Assembly: GCF_902459465.1 (NCBI RefSeq)
Contig: NC_047073.1
Location: forward strand, 11,781,036-11,845,035
Direction: 5' to 3'
Length of the DNA: 64,000 nt
DNA from: Asterias rubens
Taxonomy: Eukaryota; Echinodermata; Asteroidea; Forcipulatida; Asteriidae
The position numbers and the translations under genes are program-made. The notes below the pieces were generated by a model that searched no databases, was not told the origin of the DNA, and was given only the letters and a program-made list of their open reading frames with translations. Positions 15,001 through 25,693 of this stretch are shown here, in pieces (the first letter of the stretch is position 1; every line of letters starts with the position of its first letter).

Positions 15001-18000
15001 TATATTAGCCATTCTACATTGGCCTTGTGGTAAAAAGAACAGGAAAAGCATTTAACAATAAGGCTAATAACATCTTATAATAAGGCTCTTATCATACCAG
15101 TATCAATCTTCCAAAATACATTTCCCTCCAAATAATTTTCCTCCAAATAATTGCCATCATCGAAAAGACGTACATATTTTGGATGCGTTAATCGACTATA
15201 ATAATTATACCCTAAAATTATACTATTAATTCCCGAGATTTCCAAAACAAAACGAAGACACAACAGAAGCGGGTACACCATGGTGGATATCGAACACCCA
15301 AAGTAACCGACAATTGAGATAGAAACCGGTGTGGCGGTTTCAACTTTCCGCCGTGTTCAGTTTTCCGAATGACCAAATACGGTAACATTACGTCATGCGA
15401 TGCCTGCGCACAGCAAGCAAAAGTAGTCAATTTTTAGTGCTGTATTGAGTCATCCGTGTTACTCTCCGGTAGCTGTCATGGCGGCGTCCACGAGTACAAC
15501 GAGCGGCGAACGCGTGGATCGTATGAGAGAATTTGGTGTGGCACAAGCAGTGTGACCTGCTTACAGCTGTACGCATGAATACGTGTAAAGATGGGGCAAG
15601 ACAATGTGACTAAACAGAAAAGAATCTTAATAATAAACAATTTGGGGTCACTGAGAGAACTACAGTACTCGCCAGGGTACTCGCGGCTGTATTTTTGTCT
15701 GGCTACGTCACCCGGAAAACTGAACACGCCGGAAAGCTTAAACCGTTGCAACAACGTGGTGAAATGTCCGGCTACGTCACCCGGAAAACTGAACACGGCG
15801 GAAGACTGAAACCGCCACACCGGCATCGGCTATGGTACACAAAATCCCTTACCCCCCCCCCCCAAATTTAATCACAACCACCTATTTTGATGAAATTGCG
15901 CATTTCCTTAAAACTCAGAGTGTATACTAATGTCTTCATCCCAAAACCAATCCCGTATTTGAGAAAAGTACAGTCACCTGGTTGCCATGGAAACGACGTA
16001 CTTGAGAACACCCCAGTATGTTACACTGTGTTGTGTTATTTTTGTGTTTTCCGTTTTCGAGGTTTTTTGTTTGTGTGGAATCTTCGTTGAACATCCAAAC
16101 AAAGCTGTGTTTGATTTATGTCTCTCACGACTATTGATATATCAATCATTATTCACATTGAAAAGGTTTTTTTTAAATATGATTGTCAAGACATTTTGTC
16201 AACCGGGAATTACACGGGAGCTTGACATGAATTGCAAGAAACTAATCTTAAAGGCAGTGGACACTATTGGTAATTTGAGCTCAATTGGTCATCGAACTTG
16301 CAAGATAATAATGAAAGAAAAAACACCCATGTCACACGAAGTTGTGTGCGTTTAGATGCTTGATTTCGAGACCTCAAGTTCTAAATCTGAGGTCTCGAAA
16401 TCAAATTCGTGGAAAATTATTTCTTTCTCGAAAACAATGGCACTTCAGAGGGAGCCGTTTCTCACAATGTTTTATACCATCAACCTCTCCCCATTACTCG
16501 TCACCAAGAGAGGTTTTATGCTAATAACTATTTTGAGAAATTACCAATAGTGTCCACTGCCTTTAAGGGGAACACATTATTATTATTCTCGCCTAAGTAT
16601 AACATTATTGCACATGGGAGCGTTAAAGGGAAGTGAATTTTGGTAATCACTCGTAAAATTAATGGCAATAAAACCATGTTTGGTTCGAAGAACCGGGATA
16701 TTATTTCACTTCGATTTTGATAAAAGATATCCGTTTTTATCCAAGAGATATTACATCTGAGAAGCGTTTCTAGCAGAAGCGATTGTGTATTGCAATTGCG
16801 GTACATTCATCCTGCGTGGACATATCGCTCCGGGTTTGGGCGGTATCTCAATAAGGCGACCACTTTTTGAAAAATGAGTTTAAATTTTCACGGTTTTTTT
16901 ATTTGAAGTCCAGTGCTTTTAATGGGAAACTGAAAATACCAACTTTGTATATTGGTTGCAGATTCACCGTTGAGGGACACAGTGTCGGGTAAAATTCTTG
17001 AGTACGAGTTGGACGGCATACTGGAGGAGCTACAGAGGAAATGGTTCGAAACGCTGGGATGCATGAAAGAGGATATCCTCGATCCCACCTCCGGGGGCGA
17101 GGATAATACAGTTACGATCGCACACGTAGGAGGTAAGAAAAAACCCACAAGACACATGAGAAGGAGTGTAGCTCTGGAGAGCGTTAGCTTATGAAATGTG
17201 GCTTCGGAATTAGCGGCTGCGACTCACGGCTTGATTGCTGAGGGATTAGTCATTAGTAATGCCTTTAGCCACCACTACTCATTCGGACGCTGGAAAACAA
17301 GAGCTTTCCATATGCTACACGGCCCAATATCAGAGCCGCTTAAAAGTAGAAAATATATTGCTTAGCAGAAATGAGCAGGATACCAGTCAAAAATGGTGCA
17401 TGCGGCATGGTATTTTGGCTGGTAACCTTTTTGTGTGAAGCATTATTTTGGTGTGCTTTGCAAAGTTTTGGGTCCAAGTTCATGACACAATGGGTGGAGG
17501 AAGAGCAGAAGTTTATATGGAGGACTTATTTAACCAAGATTCACTCAGAGGAACTGACAGAGGTGGCCCCTTTGCCATTTTCGAAACCTCGGATTAGGTC
17601 AGGGCTCTGATAGCATTCTATACTTTAAAACTATTAATGAACTTTTTTTGCTTCCAATTATTGGTCAATCTATTTGTAGAATTTCACACCAGTATTTGTG
17701 CATATATAATATTATGCGTTTGAATAGGTGCAAGTGAGGTAAATATATTACAATTGTTTTCCCAAATTAATGCAATATTCTTTGATTTTCGTACAATAAG
17801 TAACATTTTGTAGGCCTATAACGCCTGACTTTTGAATTTGTCCCGCCAATTTGGACAGGTCTCCTTCTTCTGCTCGTCAGCGGTGTCATCATATCCTGTC
17901 TTATCTTATTGGTGGAGTTTGCTGTACATAAATACATGGTGCCGAACCTACGTAAAGTGCCGAAACATCGACGGGACTGCCTCGTTCTAAGCCAGGTACG

Positions 18001-21000
18001 AGCTTACTCAAGTCAAGTATATTATAATCACTAAAATATATTATTACTTTTAAAGGCACTAGGCACTATTGGTAATTGCTCAAAATAATTGTTGGGGCAG
18101 CGTAGTGAACCAATATTGAAAAAAAAAACAAGGGAAAAGCAAAACAAGGAACCGGAGATGGGCGGAACACCTGTGCAGAAAGAAAGCACACAGAGGCGGG
18201 TTGGTACAGACAGGATCTAAAGGGTACAATTGAACCCCTGCCGTCGATTTCACAAAGAGTTAGGACTCGTCTTATCTCGAGTTAGGACGAGTAACTCGCC
18301 TGAACTTAGGATTAATCTTAAGGTCTGCATGCTACAGTGCAGGGTTGGGACTCGTCCTAATTCATTTAGATTTGTCTTAAGTTAGGAAGAGTTTTTTTTA
18401 AATCGACGGCAGTAGTAATAACTGATTGGACTTACTCAGTTTGATGATAATGACTGGACAAAGTACACACGCAGAACTTAACTGCACATCGCCATGTTGG
18501 GACATGTATTATCATAAACTCAACGGGTCAAGGGTCACTAGCCATGACGTATGGATACAACCTACATTATTCAACAGCCCATAGTAGCAAGAAAGACAAT
18601 GTTAACTAACAGACTGGACCCAAAGGACACAAGAAAAAAGGCCCAAGCGCAAGATGAAAGAGTGAAAGGCTTCAGACGGTTGAAGACCTGAAGTTGGATG
18701 CCTTCTGAGGTCAGAGATAAGCAGCTGGCCAGGCAGACAAACATATAGACACATTTTGATTATTGTATTCTTTCTGAATTGTTCTCCCCAGAGATTGCAC
18801 CATGAGATCAACTCTGACTATAAAGTGAGATCCTCAGCCAATATGAGGGAGCTACTCACGCTCGTCAAGCAGGGGGAGTTTGCCAAAATGTTACAGAAAG
18901 AGCAAAGACCGGTAGGTAGTACATAATTTGTTTGCACATCTTCATTCCCGTGACTGCTGTCATCTTCGTCATGTTCCCTATGTCAACTAGCCGCAGGAGA
19001 CACTAATACCAAAGAAGGGTGGGGGTGTCAGACCATTTCCCCTTTAAGCCTAGTTTTGGTTACATTGATTATTATATGAAAGACAAATTAACATTACGGT
19101 AAAGATAAAAACCCAATAATTTACCAAATGAATCAAGGTCATTTGTAGTAATTTTTGAAAGATCGATATTTAGTTGCATCGGGATCATCAAAATACTGTC
19201 ACTTTTAAAACCAATAAAGCAATATATCCTGTTTTACATAAAATACTTTTTTTTGTGGGTCGTGAAGGCCACATCACAGAGGGCAAAAGAGAAACAAAAA
19301 TCCCTCAGTATGTAATTTTCCACATTTTTTTGGAGACAGTAAAATTGTTTAGTAACATTATCTTCTGTGTTTCCGAATCGGTTTTTTTGTGCAATTCAGT
19401 TTTACTCCAAGCTGCCTGCAAATGTGTGACATGTCTTTTTTTTTTGAGACAGTTATTTTCAAAACTAAATTACTTTCCTCTCATCCGCAAGGCTGCTCCT
19501 GAGGAGATCGAAGCTAGGCGAGACATCAGGAATGCAGTTCAAGCTGGCATGGCTGGACGGTCAGTATTATACCACTTTGAAAAACTTGCCAAAGACGACT
19601 TCCTTATAACTATACGATCCAAAATATTTATTAATACTATACAAATATTAATTACCAGAACAAGTCAACTTATTAGCAACCGTAGGTTGGCAAGATAAAT
19701 TATCAGAGCAAGTCGACGTCTTAGTTTGAGGAATGAATCTCGTTGATATTATTATGTCTTGATTAATCGACTATTTCGTTTTCAAGGATTTTGATCAAGT
19801 TTCACTCAAAGGTTTTGTAGATCAAGTTTCAACTTCATTATCGTCAAGTTTTTTGAAAAAAGGGTGAACGTCACAGAGGTATCTTTTCATGGGAGTCGCA
19901 CAAATCCGTTGAAAATGCTAAAAAATAATGTTTGTCGTACTGACACGAAAAATGCTTTCGTTTTTCCCCGGTTTTTTTTACTGGATTCTCGAAAACTACA
20001 GCACCTCAGCAATTGATATTATAAGAAAAGTTTCTTACCCCCATTAACTTTAAACCGTGTGAGTTTACCCCCCATTTACTTTAAACCGTAAGAGTTTAAT
20101 GTAATGTTTATTTTAATGTTGTGTGTCGTAAAAAAGTACCCAAACCCGTAAATATGTCGATTTTGAAAGATGTCATTACCTATATATTAATATGGCACTC
20201 GTGGTGCTCCGTAGATCATGTTGTGCGTCAACTAATCCTTTTAATTATTTTGATTTTGATCTCCCTTTATTGTCGTGTTGCAGCTCGCTCGACAGCAACC
20301 GAAGCAATAGCGGAATACCTCACCTACGAGCCTCTGAGCAGCAGGAATATCTTCAGACGATGGACGACTGCAACGAAGACCATTCTCGACGGCAATCTCG
20401 CAACAGCGACGCCAAACCCAAGTACTCCTGGCGGTACTTCACTCCGGAAGATTTCCTCGATCACAACGACGAGACGGAAATGGACCGGTTGCTGTCTCGG
20501 GGGATCGTGGTTCCAATCCGCCATGTGGGGGAGACTTCGGCAGCCGCACCTCCGACGAGCGACCACTACGAACACTCGGGGAACTCCCCAGCGTGGGAGT
20601 CGCACGTTAACATGGTCCCGATTGAGATGAGCAACCTGCACAGTGCGGACATCGACGCTGGTCTTTACGCGAATGGATTGGGTGGTTCGAGTCCCTACAC
20701 GGATGGAGTGGACTCAAATCCCTATGCGAATAGAGTGGATTCGAACCTAAACACGGTTGGGGTGGATTCGAATTCATACGCGAATGGTGTGGGTCCGAAT
20801 CCATACTCGGATGGAGTGAACTCGAATCCTTACGCAAATGGAGTGGGTTCGAATCCCGCTTACCTGGACGTTGATATTGTACCCTACGCTGACGAAGGGG
20901 AAATGTCCGATTGCCGGAGAGACAGCTTTGCCTCAGGGTCCTACGAAATGGATGACCTCCTTTCGTTTATGTCGGATGAACTGGCACAAGGTCACCTCGG

Positions 21001-21247
21001 GAGGGCGTGTTTAGCCTCACCGGAAACGGACGATGGGACCGCGAGTCAAGGTCACTCGTCACTTTCCTCTGGCGGTGCCGAACATTTACCGTGTGAGGGC
21101 GCCACTCTTCCAAGAACATCTTCTCTGCCATCTTACGACTCCGCCATGTACTATCCACCTTTAGTTTGTCCTACCCCATCAGAAAACACGCCAGAAAAAG
21201 TCATGAACTGTAAAACGTCATCAGAAAGAAACAGCTCATTTTCGTGA
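1..21247 (+). CDS. GRIN3-like: NMDA-type ionotropic glutamate receptor subunit, GluN3-like (3' part, seven exons)
   Basis: This is the C-terminal part (about 545 residues) of a ligand-gated cation channel subunit of the plasma membrane. Exons are 1-45, 11048-11181, 16962-17132, 17859-17995, 18792-18911, 19492-19559 and 20284-21247, and all donor and acceptor phases match. The order is the end of ligand-binding lobe S2 (GELDVFIYDSPVIEY, VGKPFGEEGYGIG), the two S2 cysteines that normally form a disulfide (in PECSLV and TLGCMK), the fourth membrane segment starting GGLLLLLVSGVIISCLILLV, then SQRLHHEI and a tail of about 360 residues. VGKPF..EGYGIG and SQRLH are typical of GluN3 subunits, which bind glycine. 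The Asp of FIYDS matches the Asp that holds the ligand amino group in the family. The amino-terminal domain, S1, the pore and M1-M3 lie upstream of the window. A GluN2-like assignment is the main alternative. Confidence 0.9.
178..457. mobile_element. Foldback element, family A (near-perfect palindrome form)
   Basis: The ends are the family A termini (AAAGGCAGT.. and ..GTGTCCACTGCCTTTAA). The left half up to AACGGCT is repeated as reverse complement in the right half, so the whole unit can fold into one long hairpin. Confidence 0.85.
1003..1150 (-). mobile_element. tRNA-derived SINE fragment
   Basis: Reverse-strand copy sharing CAGAGTGTTAGGG, CTTGTCCTTCGGGTGGGAC and TAAGCTGTAGGTCCCGTG with the SINEs at 41720 and 52462. 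Confidence 0.65.
2548..2913 (+). repeat. Tandem duplication, two units of about 180-190 bp
   Basis: Units at 2548-2737 and 2738-2913 share CATTGTGTCTTAAA, ACTACAATGACACAACCAA, AAACATAAACACTGC, TCTACAAAAA and ATTGAAATCTGAA in order. Confidence 0.8.
3443..3812 (+). mobile_element. Foldback/MITE element, family A
   Basis: Starts TTAAAGGCAGTTGACAC, contains GGGGAGAGGTTGATAG, GTGAGAAACGGCTCCCTC and GAGCTCAAATTTTCACAGG, and ends near CCATGTCTTTAA. It has no coding capacity. Confidence 0.85.
5100..5480 (+). mobile_element. Non-LTR retrotransposon 3' end (LINE fragment)
   Basis: The translated part STYAGPTFWNALPL matches the usual C-terminal 'WN-LP' end of CR1/L2-like reverse transcriptases. The tail GACGCCCTATAAATATTC followed by TTATTATTATT is typical of their 3' ends. 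Two hairpins lie between. Confidence 0.65.
5254..5366. repeat. Two adjacent hairpins in the LINE tail
   Basis: CTCGATACTTTCACGATTA pairs with TAATCTTGAAAGTATCGAG (one mismatch, 5254-5294). Directly after it, a perfect 27-28 bp hairpin runs from ATTACACATAAGCGACATT (5299) to AATGTCGCTTATGTGTAAT (to 5366) around an A-rich loop. Confidence 0.85.
9071..9393 (-). mobile_element. Foldback/MITE element, family A variant
   Basis: A diverged copy with TTAAAGGCACTGGACACG and CAGTGTCATTTAA ends. The internal CAGAGGGGGTCGTTTCTCAC block shows the opposite orientation to the copy at 3443. Confidence 0.75.
11048..11181 (+). CDS. GRIN3-like: GluN3-like exon b (ligand-binding lobe S2)
   Basis: The exon encodes QGELDVFIYDSPVIEY followed by the VGKPFGEEGYGIGVSK segment. 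It holds the ligand-contacting Asp and the first S2 cysteine. The acceptor AAAATAAG is weak in pyrimidines but is the only one in phase with exon a. The donor is GTAAGT after phase 1. Confidence 0.9.
11868..12228 (-). mobile_element. Foldback/MITE element, family A
   Basis: Reverse-oriented copy with GACCAGTCTTCTCACTTGG near the start, CAGAGGGAGCCGTTTCTC inside and TGTCCATGCCTTTAA at the end. Confidence 0.8.
12545..12914. mobile_element. Foldback element, family B, carrying an inserted retrotransposon tail
   Basis: Ends AAAGGGACACGTTGCC and ACGTTTCCCTTTAA with the AAGTAGAATA and ATCATTAAATTCTACTT arms. A reverse-oriented (TAA)n retrotransposon tail with AAGCGCCTTACATCC sits at about 12745-12835, and an 18-bp motif (ATATAGTTATCCGCACAA) is duplicated. 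Confidence 0.75.
13908..14646 (+). mobile_element. Nested pair of family A elements
   Basis: An older, diverged element (13908-14055 and about 14442-14646) is split by a younger, well-preserved one (14056-14441). The outer halves line up as one element: ACGTAGTTGTTGAGAAAGA on the left continues as TATCTGAAAGCACA on the right. Confidence 0.8.
15326..15823. mobile_element. Non-autonomous DNA element with 42-bp terminal inverted repeats
   Basis: The first 17 bp CCGGTGTGGCGGTTTCA are the exact reverse complement of the end. The similarity continues through TTCCGCCGTGTTCAGTTTTC. The right end is partly duplicated inside the element (about 15701-15745). The interior has no transposase-like frame. 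Confidence 0.8.
16248..16566 (-). mobile_element. Foldback/MITE element, family A
   Basis: Complete copy with TTAAAGGCAGTGGACAC and GTGTCCACTGCCTTTAA ends and the TCGAGACCTCA inner palindrome. It lies in an intron of the GluN3-like gene. Confidence 0.85.
16962..17132 (+). CDS. GRIN3-like: GluN3-like exon c (end of S2)
   Basis: After the split codon the exon reads DSPLRDTVSGKILEY, then ILEELQRKWFETLGC and TVTIAHVG. This is the S2 end with the second conserved cysteine, just before the last membrane segment. The acceptor is TTGGTTGCAG and the donor is AG|GTAAGA. Confidence 0.92.
17133..17858 (+). other. Intron of the GluN3-like gene, 726 bp
   Basis: AT-rich sequence. An 80-codon open frame at 17371-17610 has no recognisable family and no supporting splice signals. 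Nothing else is seen. Confidence 0.5.
17859..17995 (+). CDS. GRIN3-like: GluN3-like exon d (fourth membrane segment)
   Basis: The exon encodes a strongly hydrophobic helix (LLLLLVSGVIISCLILLVEF) followed by a basic cytoplasmic stretch (HKYMVPNLRKVPKHRRD). The acceptor is TTTGGACAG and the donor is CAG|GTACGA. Confidence 0.92.
17996..18791 (+). other. Intron of the GluN3-like gene, 796 bp
   Basis: It holds a short fragment of the GGCAGTGGACAC-type foldback family (18053-18096) and a foldback of the AGTTAGGACT family (18238-18412). Confidence 0.5.
18238..18412. mobile_element. Foldback element of the AGTTAGGACT family
   Basis: Ends CTGCCGTCGATTTCACAAAG and AAATCGACGGCAG; the inside is rich in AGGACTCGTC and its complement. 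Confidence 0.8.
18792..18911 (+). CDS. GRIN3-like: GluN3-like exon e (membrane-proximal tail)
   Basis: A phase 0 to phase 0 exon of 40 codons starting RLHHEINSDYKVRSSANM. Joined to exon d it gives SQRLHHEI, which matches the SQRLHRAL region just after the last membrane helix in vertebrate GluN3. The donor is GTAGGT. Confidence 0.88.
18912..19491 (+). other. Intron of the GluN3-like gene, 580 bp
   Basis: AT-rich. A long open frame crosses it because stop codons are few, but it has no family features. Nothing else seen. Confidence 0.45.
19492..19559 (+). CDS. GRIN3-like: GluN3-like exon f (cytoplasmic tail)
   Basis: A 68-bp exon encoding AAPEEIEARRDIRNAVQAGM. The acceptor CATCCGCAAG is preceded by a T-rich tract and the donor is CG|GTCAGT. 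Phases 0 and 2 join exons e and g in frame. Confidence 0.8.
19560..20283 (+). other. Intron of the GluN3-like gene, 724 bp
   Basis: AT-rich, with a short direct repeat near 20036-20100 (two copies around TTTAAACCGT). No other feature seen. Confidence 0.45.
20284..21247 (+). CDS. GRIN3-like: GluN3-like last exon (long cytoplasmic tail with 9-residue repeats)
   Basis: The exon carries 320 codons and TGA. It starts SLDSNRSNSGIPHL after a split Arg codon; the acceptor is TGTCGTGTTGCAG. The tail is acidic and rich in Ser, Asp and Asn, with no membrane segment. About seven 9-residue units (like VDSNPYANG) lie at 20672-20880. Possible basophilic kinase sites (SRRQS, RRDS) are visible. The last residues, RNSSFS, do not make a class I PDZ ligand. 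Confidence 0.88.
20672..20880 (+). repeat. 27-bp in-frame tandem repeat in the GluN3-like tail
   Basis: About seven diverged 27-bp units, each encoding nine residues similar to VDSNPYANG or VGPNPYSDG. The length is kept at exact multiples of three, so the reading frame is not disturbed. The unit includes a TTCGAATCC-like core. Confidence 0.85.
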
Positions 21248-24190
21248 CAGAGTAGGTGTTGAAAGTTCCGTATTTTTGACTTTCTACTTTCATCATTCCA
21301 GTAGCCATGTTCTTCTCTATATTACCCAGGGACAGACTGGGATACAACGCGAATCAGTCGAAAACAGGGACCCAACACAGAATCTGTACGTCTATTTGAA
21401 ACATGCGTGCCAAAAGTGCACGTTTTCAAAACGAAATACTGACGGAGCCCAAACCGAAAACCGCGGTTTCAACAAGGCCTTGCGACTTTGGCATCTGATT
21501 AAAATACTACAAGAGGGCATTACCAGTACCTACAATGGCGTATCACGTCGTTTGCAACCCACCGTCATGGTTCTTTCTTTGATAATAGATAGTTTGCATA
21601 TAGCGTCGACGACCGCCAAAATTGATGAGAAACAAAGGAAAGTGCACGCATAAATTATCATATACGCGCTGCCCAAAATCTCTGTGCACGTTTTATCAAA
21701 GGTGGTGGTTGTCAATGACGTCATGCGCAATCCATCTATTCCTTGAATCATGTGGATTACCCCCACTAGATTTAAAAGCCATCGAGTTTAATGCAGTATT
21801 CACATGATACATCGGTGAAGCACGATACAGAGAGCATTGATGTATAATGATGGGTTCAAGGTGGGGGTCATTGATTGGTTTAATTGGCAGATTTACAGAG
21901 GCCAGATTATTAATACAGATGCAATACAAGTCACATGTGAAAGTTTCAGCTGAATATTCATGCATTTCATGTATTAATTTCACAGGTAAAAATTAAAGAA
22001 CACAGTATCTTCTTGTTGAGAAAACAGAACCAAACAGCAAAAACCGACACAAGGTTTATTATTTTAACAAGAACACCGAATGCATCTTCGTTTAGCGAGG
22101 ATACGACGGGTACCAACCGCATCGCTGGTGGGAGAATTCACAAACGGACACCACACAGAAATTTGAACCTCCAAAAGCAACCTTTAGCGGGATTTTCAGA
22201 TTCAAATCTGTCGACATACTATTTCTAACTAATGAAGGCACTTCATATGAAATTATTCGCAGGTTGCTTTACTATCATTACCATCTTTATAACAAGTGGG
22301 CTTAAAGGTATGAAAACTCACAGGTCACGAGGCCAATACCAGGATGGCCCTACCTTTAAAACTGTAGTGAACAATTTACTAATCACGTCTGTATACGACT
22401 TAATGGTTTCACATCGATAAGATTGGCTAATTACTTTACACACAATGTCCCATCCAGTGGCTTCGATAGGTTGTGCTATTCCAGTAAGAAATGTCATTCA
22501 CATGAAGACATGAATCAACTCTCACTCTACCTAAACGGTTTTCCCGTCTGCCGCCCTCTGTGACATGGTTTCGGTACTTTCTCATTGAGGTTAAGACTTG
22601 TTCAAGTCGGATGACATACAGACAGGTTCATTTTACCAAGTTTGTACATGTATATTATGGTGCTACTTAAAAATTGTCTCATCAGTTTTCTCAAGCAGTG
22701 AACATTTAGTTACTTTTCAGTTACTTTAAATATTTTGGTGTTGACTCGTTTTTTTAAAATTTTATTATCATTGTTGTAGGCGATGTTAGTCCAATTTCAA
22801 TAAGATGACAAGCATGAAATAAGTGGTTGTTTAGCAAAAAAGTTTATCAACCAACATGTTTTAGGTTCACAATGTTGCGACTGGTCATCACAAAATTGTT
22901 TTGGATAAGCAACGATTTTTTCTTCTTCTTTTGAGCAAAGTTTATTGCTAAACTGCTAAAGTTTTTGTGAAAAAAAACCTGTACACCAATACAATGGCGC
23001 CATTTTCCACAGAACATGCGCTTACAGCGCCCAATAAAATGTGTGATTCAACATTAGGCAAAGGGTCATGTGGTTTAGCAGGAGATGAATAGACCTGTAT
23101 AAGGCTGTCGCCATTTTCAACAACTAGAAGGCCATTATTCAATGCACTGAAAAGGGTGCCAAACTATTTTTTACTTCCAACCTCGGTTTGGTTACATTGG
23201 TTCAGATTATAGAAAACCAAGATGGCCACACAATTATAGATGTCTTTTTAAGCCTAGAGGCTAAACATCCCTTTCCCCTCAAAAACGTCGTCTTATGTTC
23301 TGTTTGATGTTGAAAACACCACGCACACTGCCTGCTCCAACAGCTACGGCTGGTTGCTAAGGGGTGTTGCTAAGGACATCCTTTTCTTCAACACATGATG
23401 ACTCGGCGATCGGAGGTGTAGCCGTAACCGCCAATTGGGCTTCAGCCCCAGTTTGGAAAAAACTGCATAAGTTGAACAAGGAACGAGATTGCAATTTTTT
23501 CCAATTCAAAGTTTTATAATGTGGGCAATTTCGGTCTTGTAAACCAACTTTAAGCCAAAGAAAACAGTTGTTTCTACTGGGTGACAACTCAACTTAACGT
23601 TATTCATTTAAACATAATACTTGATTAATCTTTAAATAGTTTGCTTTGACACATGGTGCCATCGAATACCATTTCCAGACGTAAACAAACCCAATACGAA
23701 TCCAAGTATTCAATTCCTTCGTTTGCATAGGGAGGGAACGTTCGGTGCAAAATAACAAAACATCCAGTGAACGTATCCACATCTGCCTAATGTGATTTCA
23801 TATGGTGGAAGCATTGACACGGAAACCAGTACGGTAACCTTTGTGCAACCTTTTACGCAACCCACTGCCATTGAATGACAAAAATAGCATCAAATAATGG
23901 GAACGGTCATGACAATGTTCCAAACTAATAAAATGTGTCTATTTTTAGTGAACTTGCTGGTTTAACCATGTGTACACCTCTTTGAAGAGTGTGTACACCT
24001 CTTTGAAGAGGGGCACATGTGGGCTACATGCACTTTCAAATGCATGTAAGCATCTTTGCATTTAAATATTGCTTGATTGAAAACTAGGAGATCTAAAAAA
24101 GGGCTTAGAGAAAGTGCAATATACAAAACATTCGTCTGTGCAAAATAAATAAGGTTTGCGCTATCCGAAGAAGGGCATCACCTTTTTACA

Positions 24191-24390
24191 GGGCCCAATT
24201 GCATCAGGCTGGTTAGCAGTACATATTGCATAACAAATTGCTTTGCTAAGCAAAGCAAAAAAGAGGGGGTACCTATCACAATAATGTAAACTTTAAGGAA
24301 TGTTGGTTGGTGACCTGTTATTGCTAAGCAAGATTTTCCTTGGCTTAGCAGGTGTTTGTGCTTAGATAGAGGCTTGATAAAATTGGGACC
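24191..24390. mobile_element. Foldback element with GGGCCCAATT ends
   Basis: Left end GGGCCCAATTGCATCAGGCT pairs with the right end AGGCTTGATAAAATTGGGAC. The inside is rich in TTGCTAAGCAA. Related to the element at 63188. Confidence 0.7.
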
Positions 24391-25654
24391 AGTGTCCAAT
24401 TTTATCTAGCCTTTCAGCACAAAAAATCTTGCTAAGCACAGAAAAAATATTGCTTATTAGAAACGGGTTAGCATCGAAAACTACTTCAGGTGTACATTGT
24501 TGTAACAGGTGTCCCACTCAGTTTTCGTTTAGCAAAGAAATTTGGCAAACAGTATTTGGCCCTGACGTGGCGCAAGAAATGACTCACTCTAACTCTTTCT
24601 AAAAACCATTACAGAACTGGGCAACCATAATTTATGAAAGTACTTGTATGCAATTAATAATCTCAATAATGGAATGATAAAGATTATAGTAACTATTATT
24701 CTTTGATGGTTTAAAATTATAAACTTAATCATCTAAAAATCTTCTGCCACAAAGGACAAAAATCTGATACGGTGTGAGATGTTTTTTGTACGTTTTGAGA
24801 GATTAGTGAAATGTTCCGTGAGGAAGGAATTAGTTTTATTATATTTCATTAGTACTATGTCAACCTTTAAAGAACTTCTGGGTCAAGTTTGATTGATCCA
24901 AAACTGTGTCGAAATGGTCGAGTTTTTCATTAAAAAGTAGACTTTGAAAAGCAGCACCAGCTGTAATTTACAAACTCCTTAAAAGTTGGAAACTTTAGAC
25001 GAGTCTTGAAAGAATTATGACAGTGAGAAGTGTTAAGTGCTGTTTTCCTGAAATACTTCTGCAACTTGCGTAAACAATTTTGAAGATCTTTCAAGACAGT
25101 AGAAAGGCAAACGGAGGGAAATGTTGTTCACCCCTTTTTGTGTATTTCAGAAAAGTTAGTGTGTGAAGGCCATTTTGAGTTGACGGCTCTTTCCACATAA
25201 TAGTTCATAAATATGTCATTTCAAGGATTAAAAACAAACCGTATCGTCCACAATTTATGAACAAAATATTTGACATCCCCTGAATCCCGAATGTTGTTAT
25301 TAGGGCAACCTTTGATCAGACTACAACTGAGCTCGAGGTACTTGTGAAGTAAAAAAAATATGTAATAGCAGAGATCAACTCACACATTGTATAAAATGCA
25401 CAAAGTGTTTTAGAAACTCGGCTTCTGCCTGTGGGCTCCGTCAGCATTTTCTGAATGTGTACTCATTCGGCATTGGGGTTCCGAATCCATAGCTTTGAAA
25501 GTGCCCCTTAAAGTTATAGACCTGTGGAAACAATAATGCGATTGTCGAGTCATTGGGGCCTCGGCTTTCAAAATAGCATTTTTTGTTTTCAGGCGCAGAT
25601 CCGGGGGTGTGTTGGGATCGCACACCCCCTTTCGGTCAGGGGAAAAAGGAGAAA

Positions 25655-25693
25655 AAGGAAGAGAGAGAAAGAGAGAGAGAGAGAGAGGGAGAT
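25655..25693 (+). repeat. GA microsatellite
   Basis: A GAGAGAGA run inside a longer purine-only tract that ends in a G-run at about 25705-25715. Confidence 0.9.

Larger units (their letters stand above)
11182..16961 (+). other. Intron of the GluN3-like gene, 5.8 kb
   Basis: It contains foldback elements at 11868-12228, 12545-12914, 13908-14646 (a nested pair) and 16248-16566, and a 0.5 kb element with 42-bp terminal inverted repeats at 15326-15823. No exon-like open frame with matching splice phases was seen. Confidence 0.6.

Noticed and set aside
19174..19698. 174-codon frame taken as a separate gene
   Set aside because: Only the 19492-19559 part is coding, as exon f of the GluN3-like gene; the rest is intron.
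20121..20641. Other frames across the last GluN3-like exon
   Set aside because: They are shadows of the repetitive coding exon; only the frame in phase with exon f makes sense.
20672..20880. Regular short repeats resembling a CRISPR array
   Set aside because: The 27-bp units are contiguous, diverged and coding, in an animal gene; there are no spacers.
21276..21653. 125-codon frame just after the GluN3-like stop
   Set aside because: No family features; best explained as 3' UTR.
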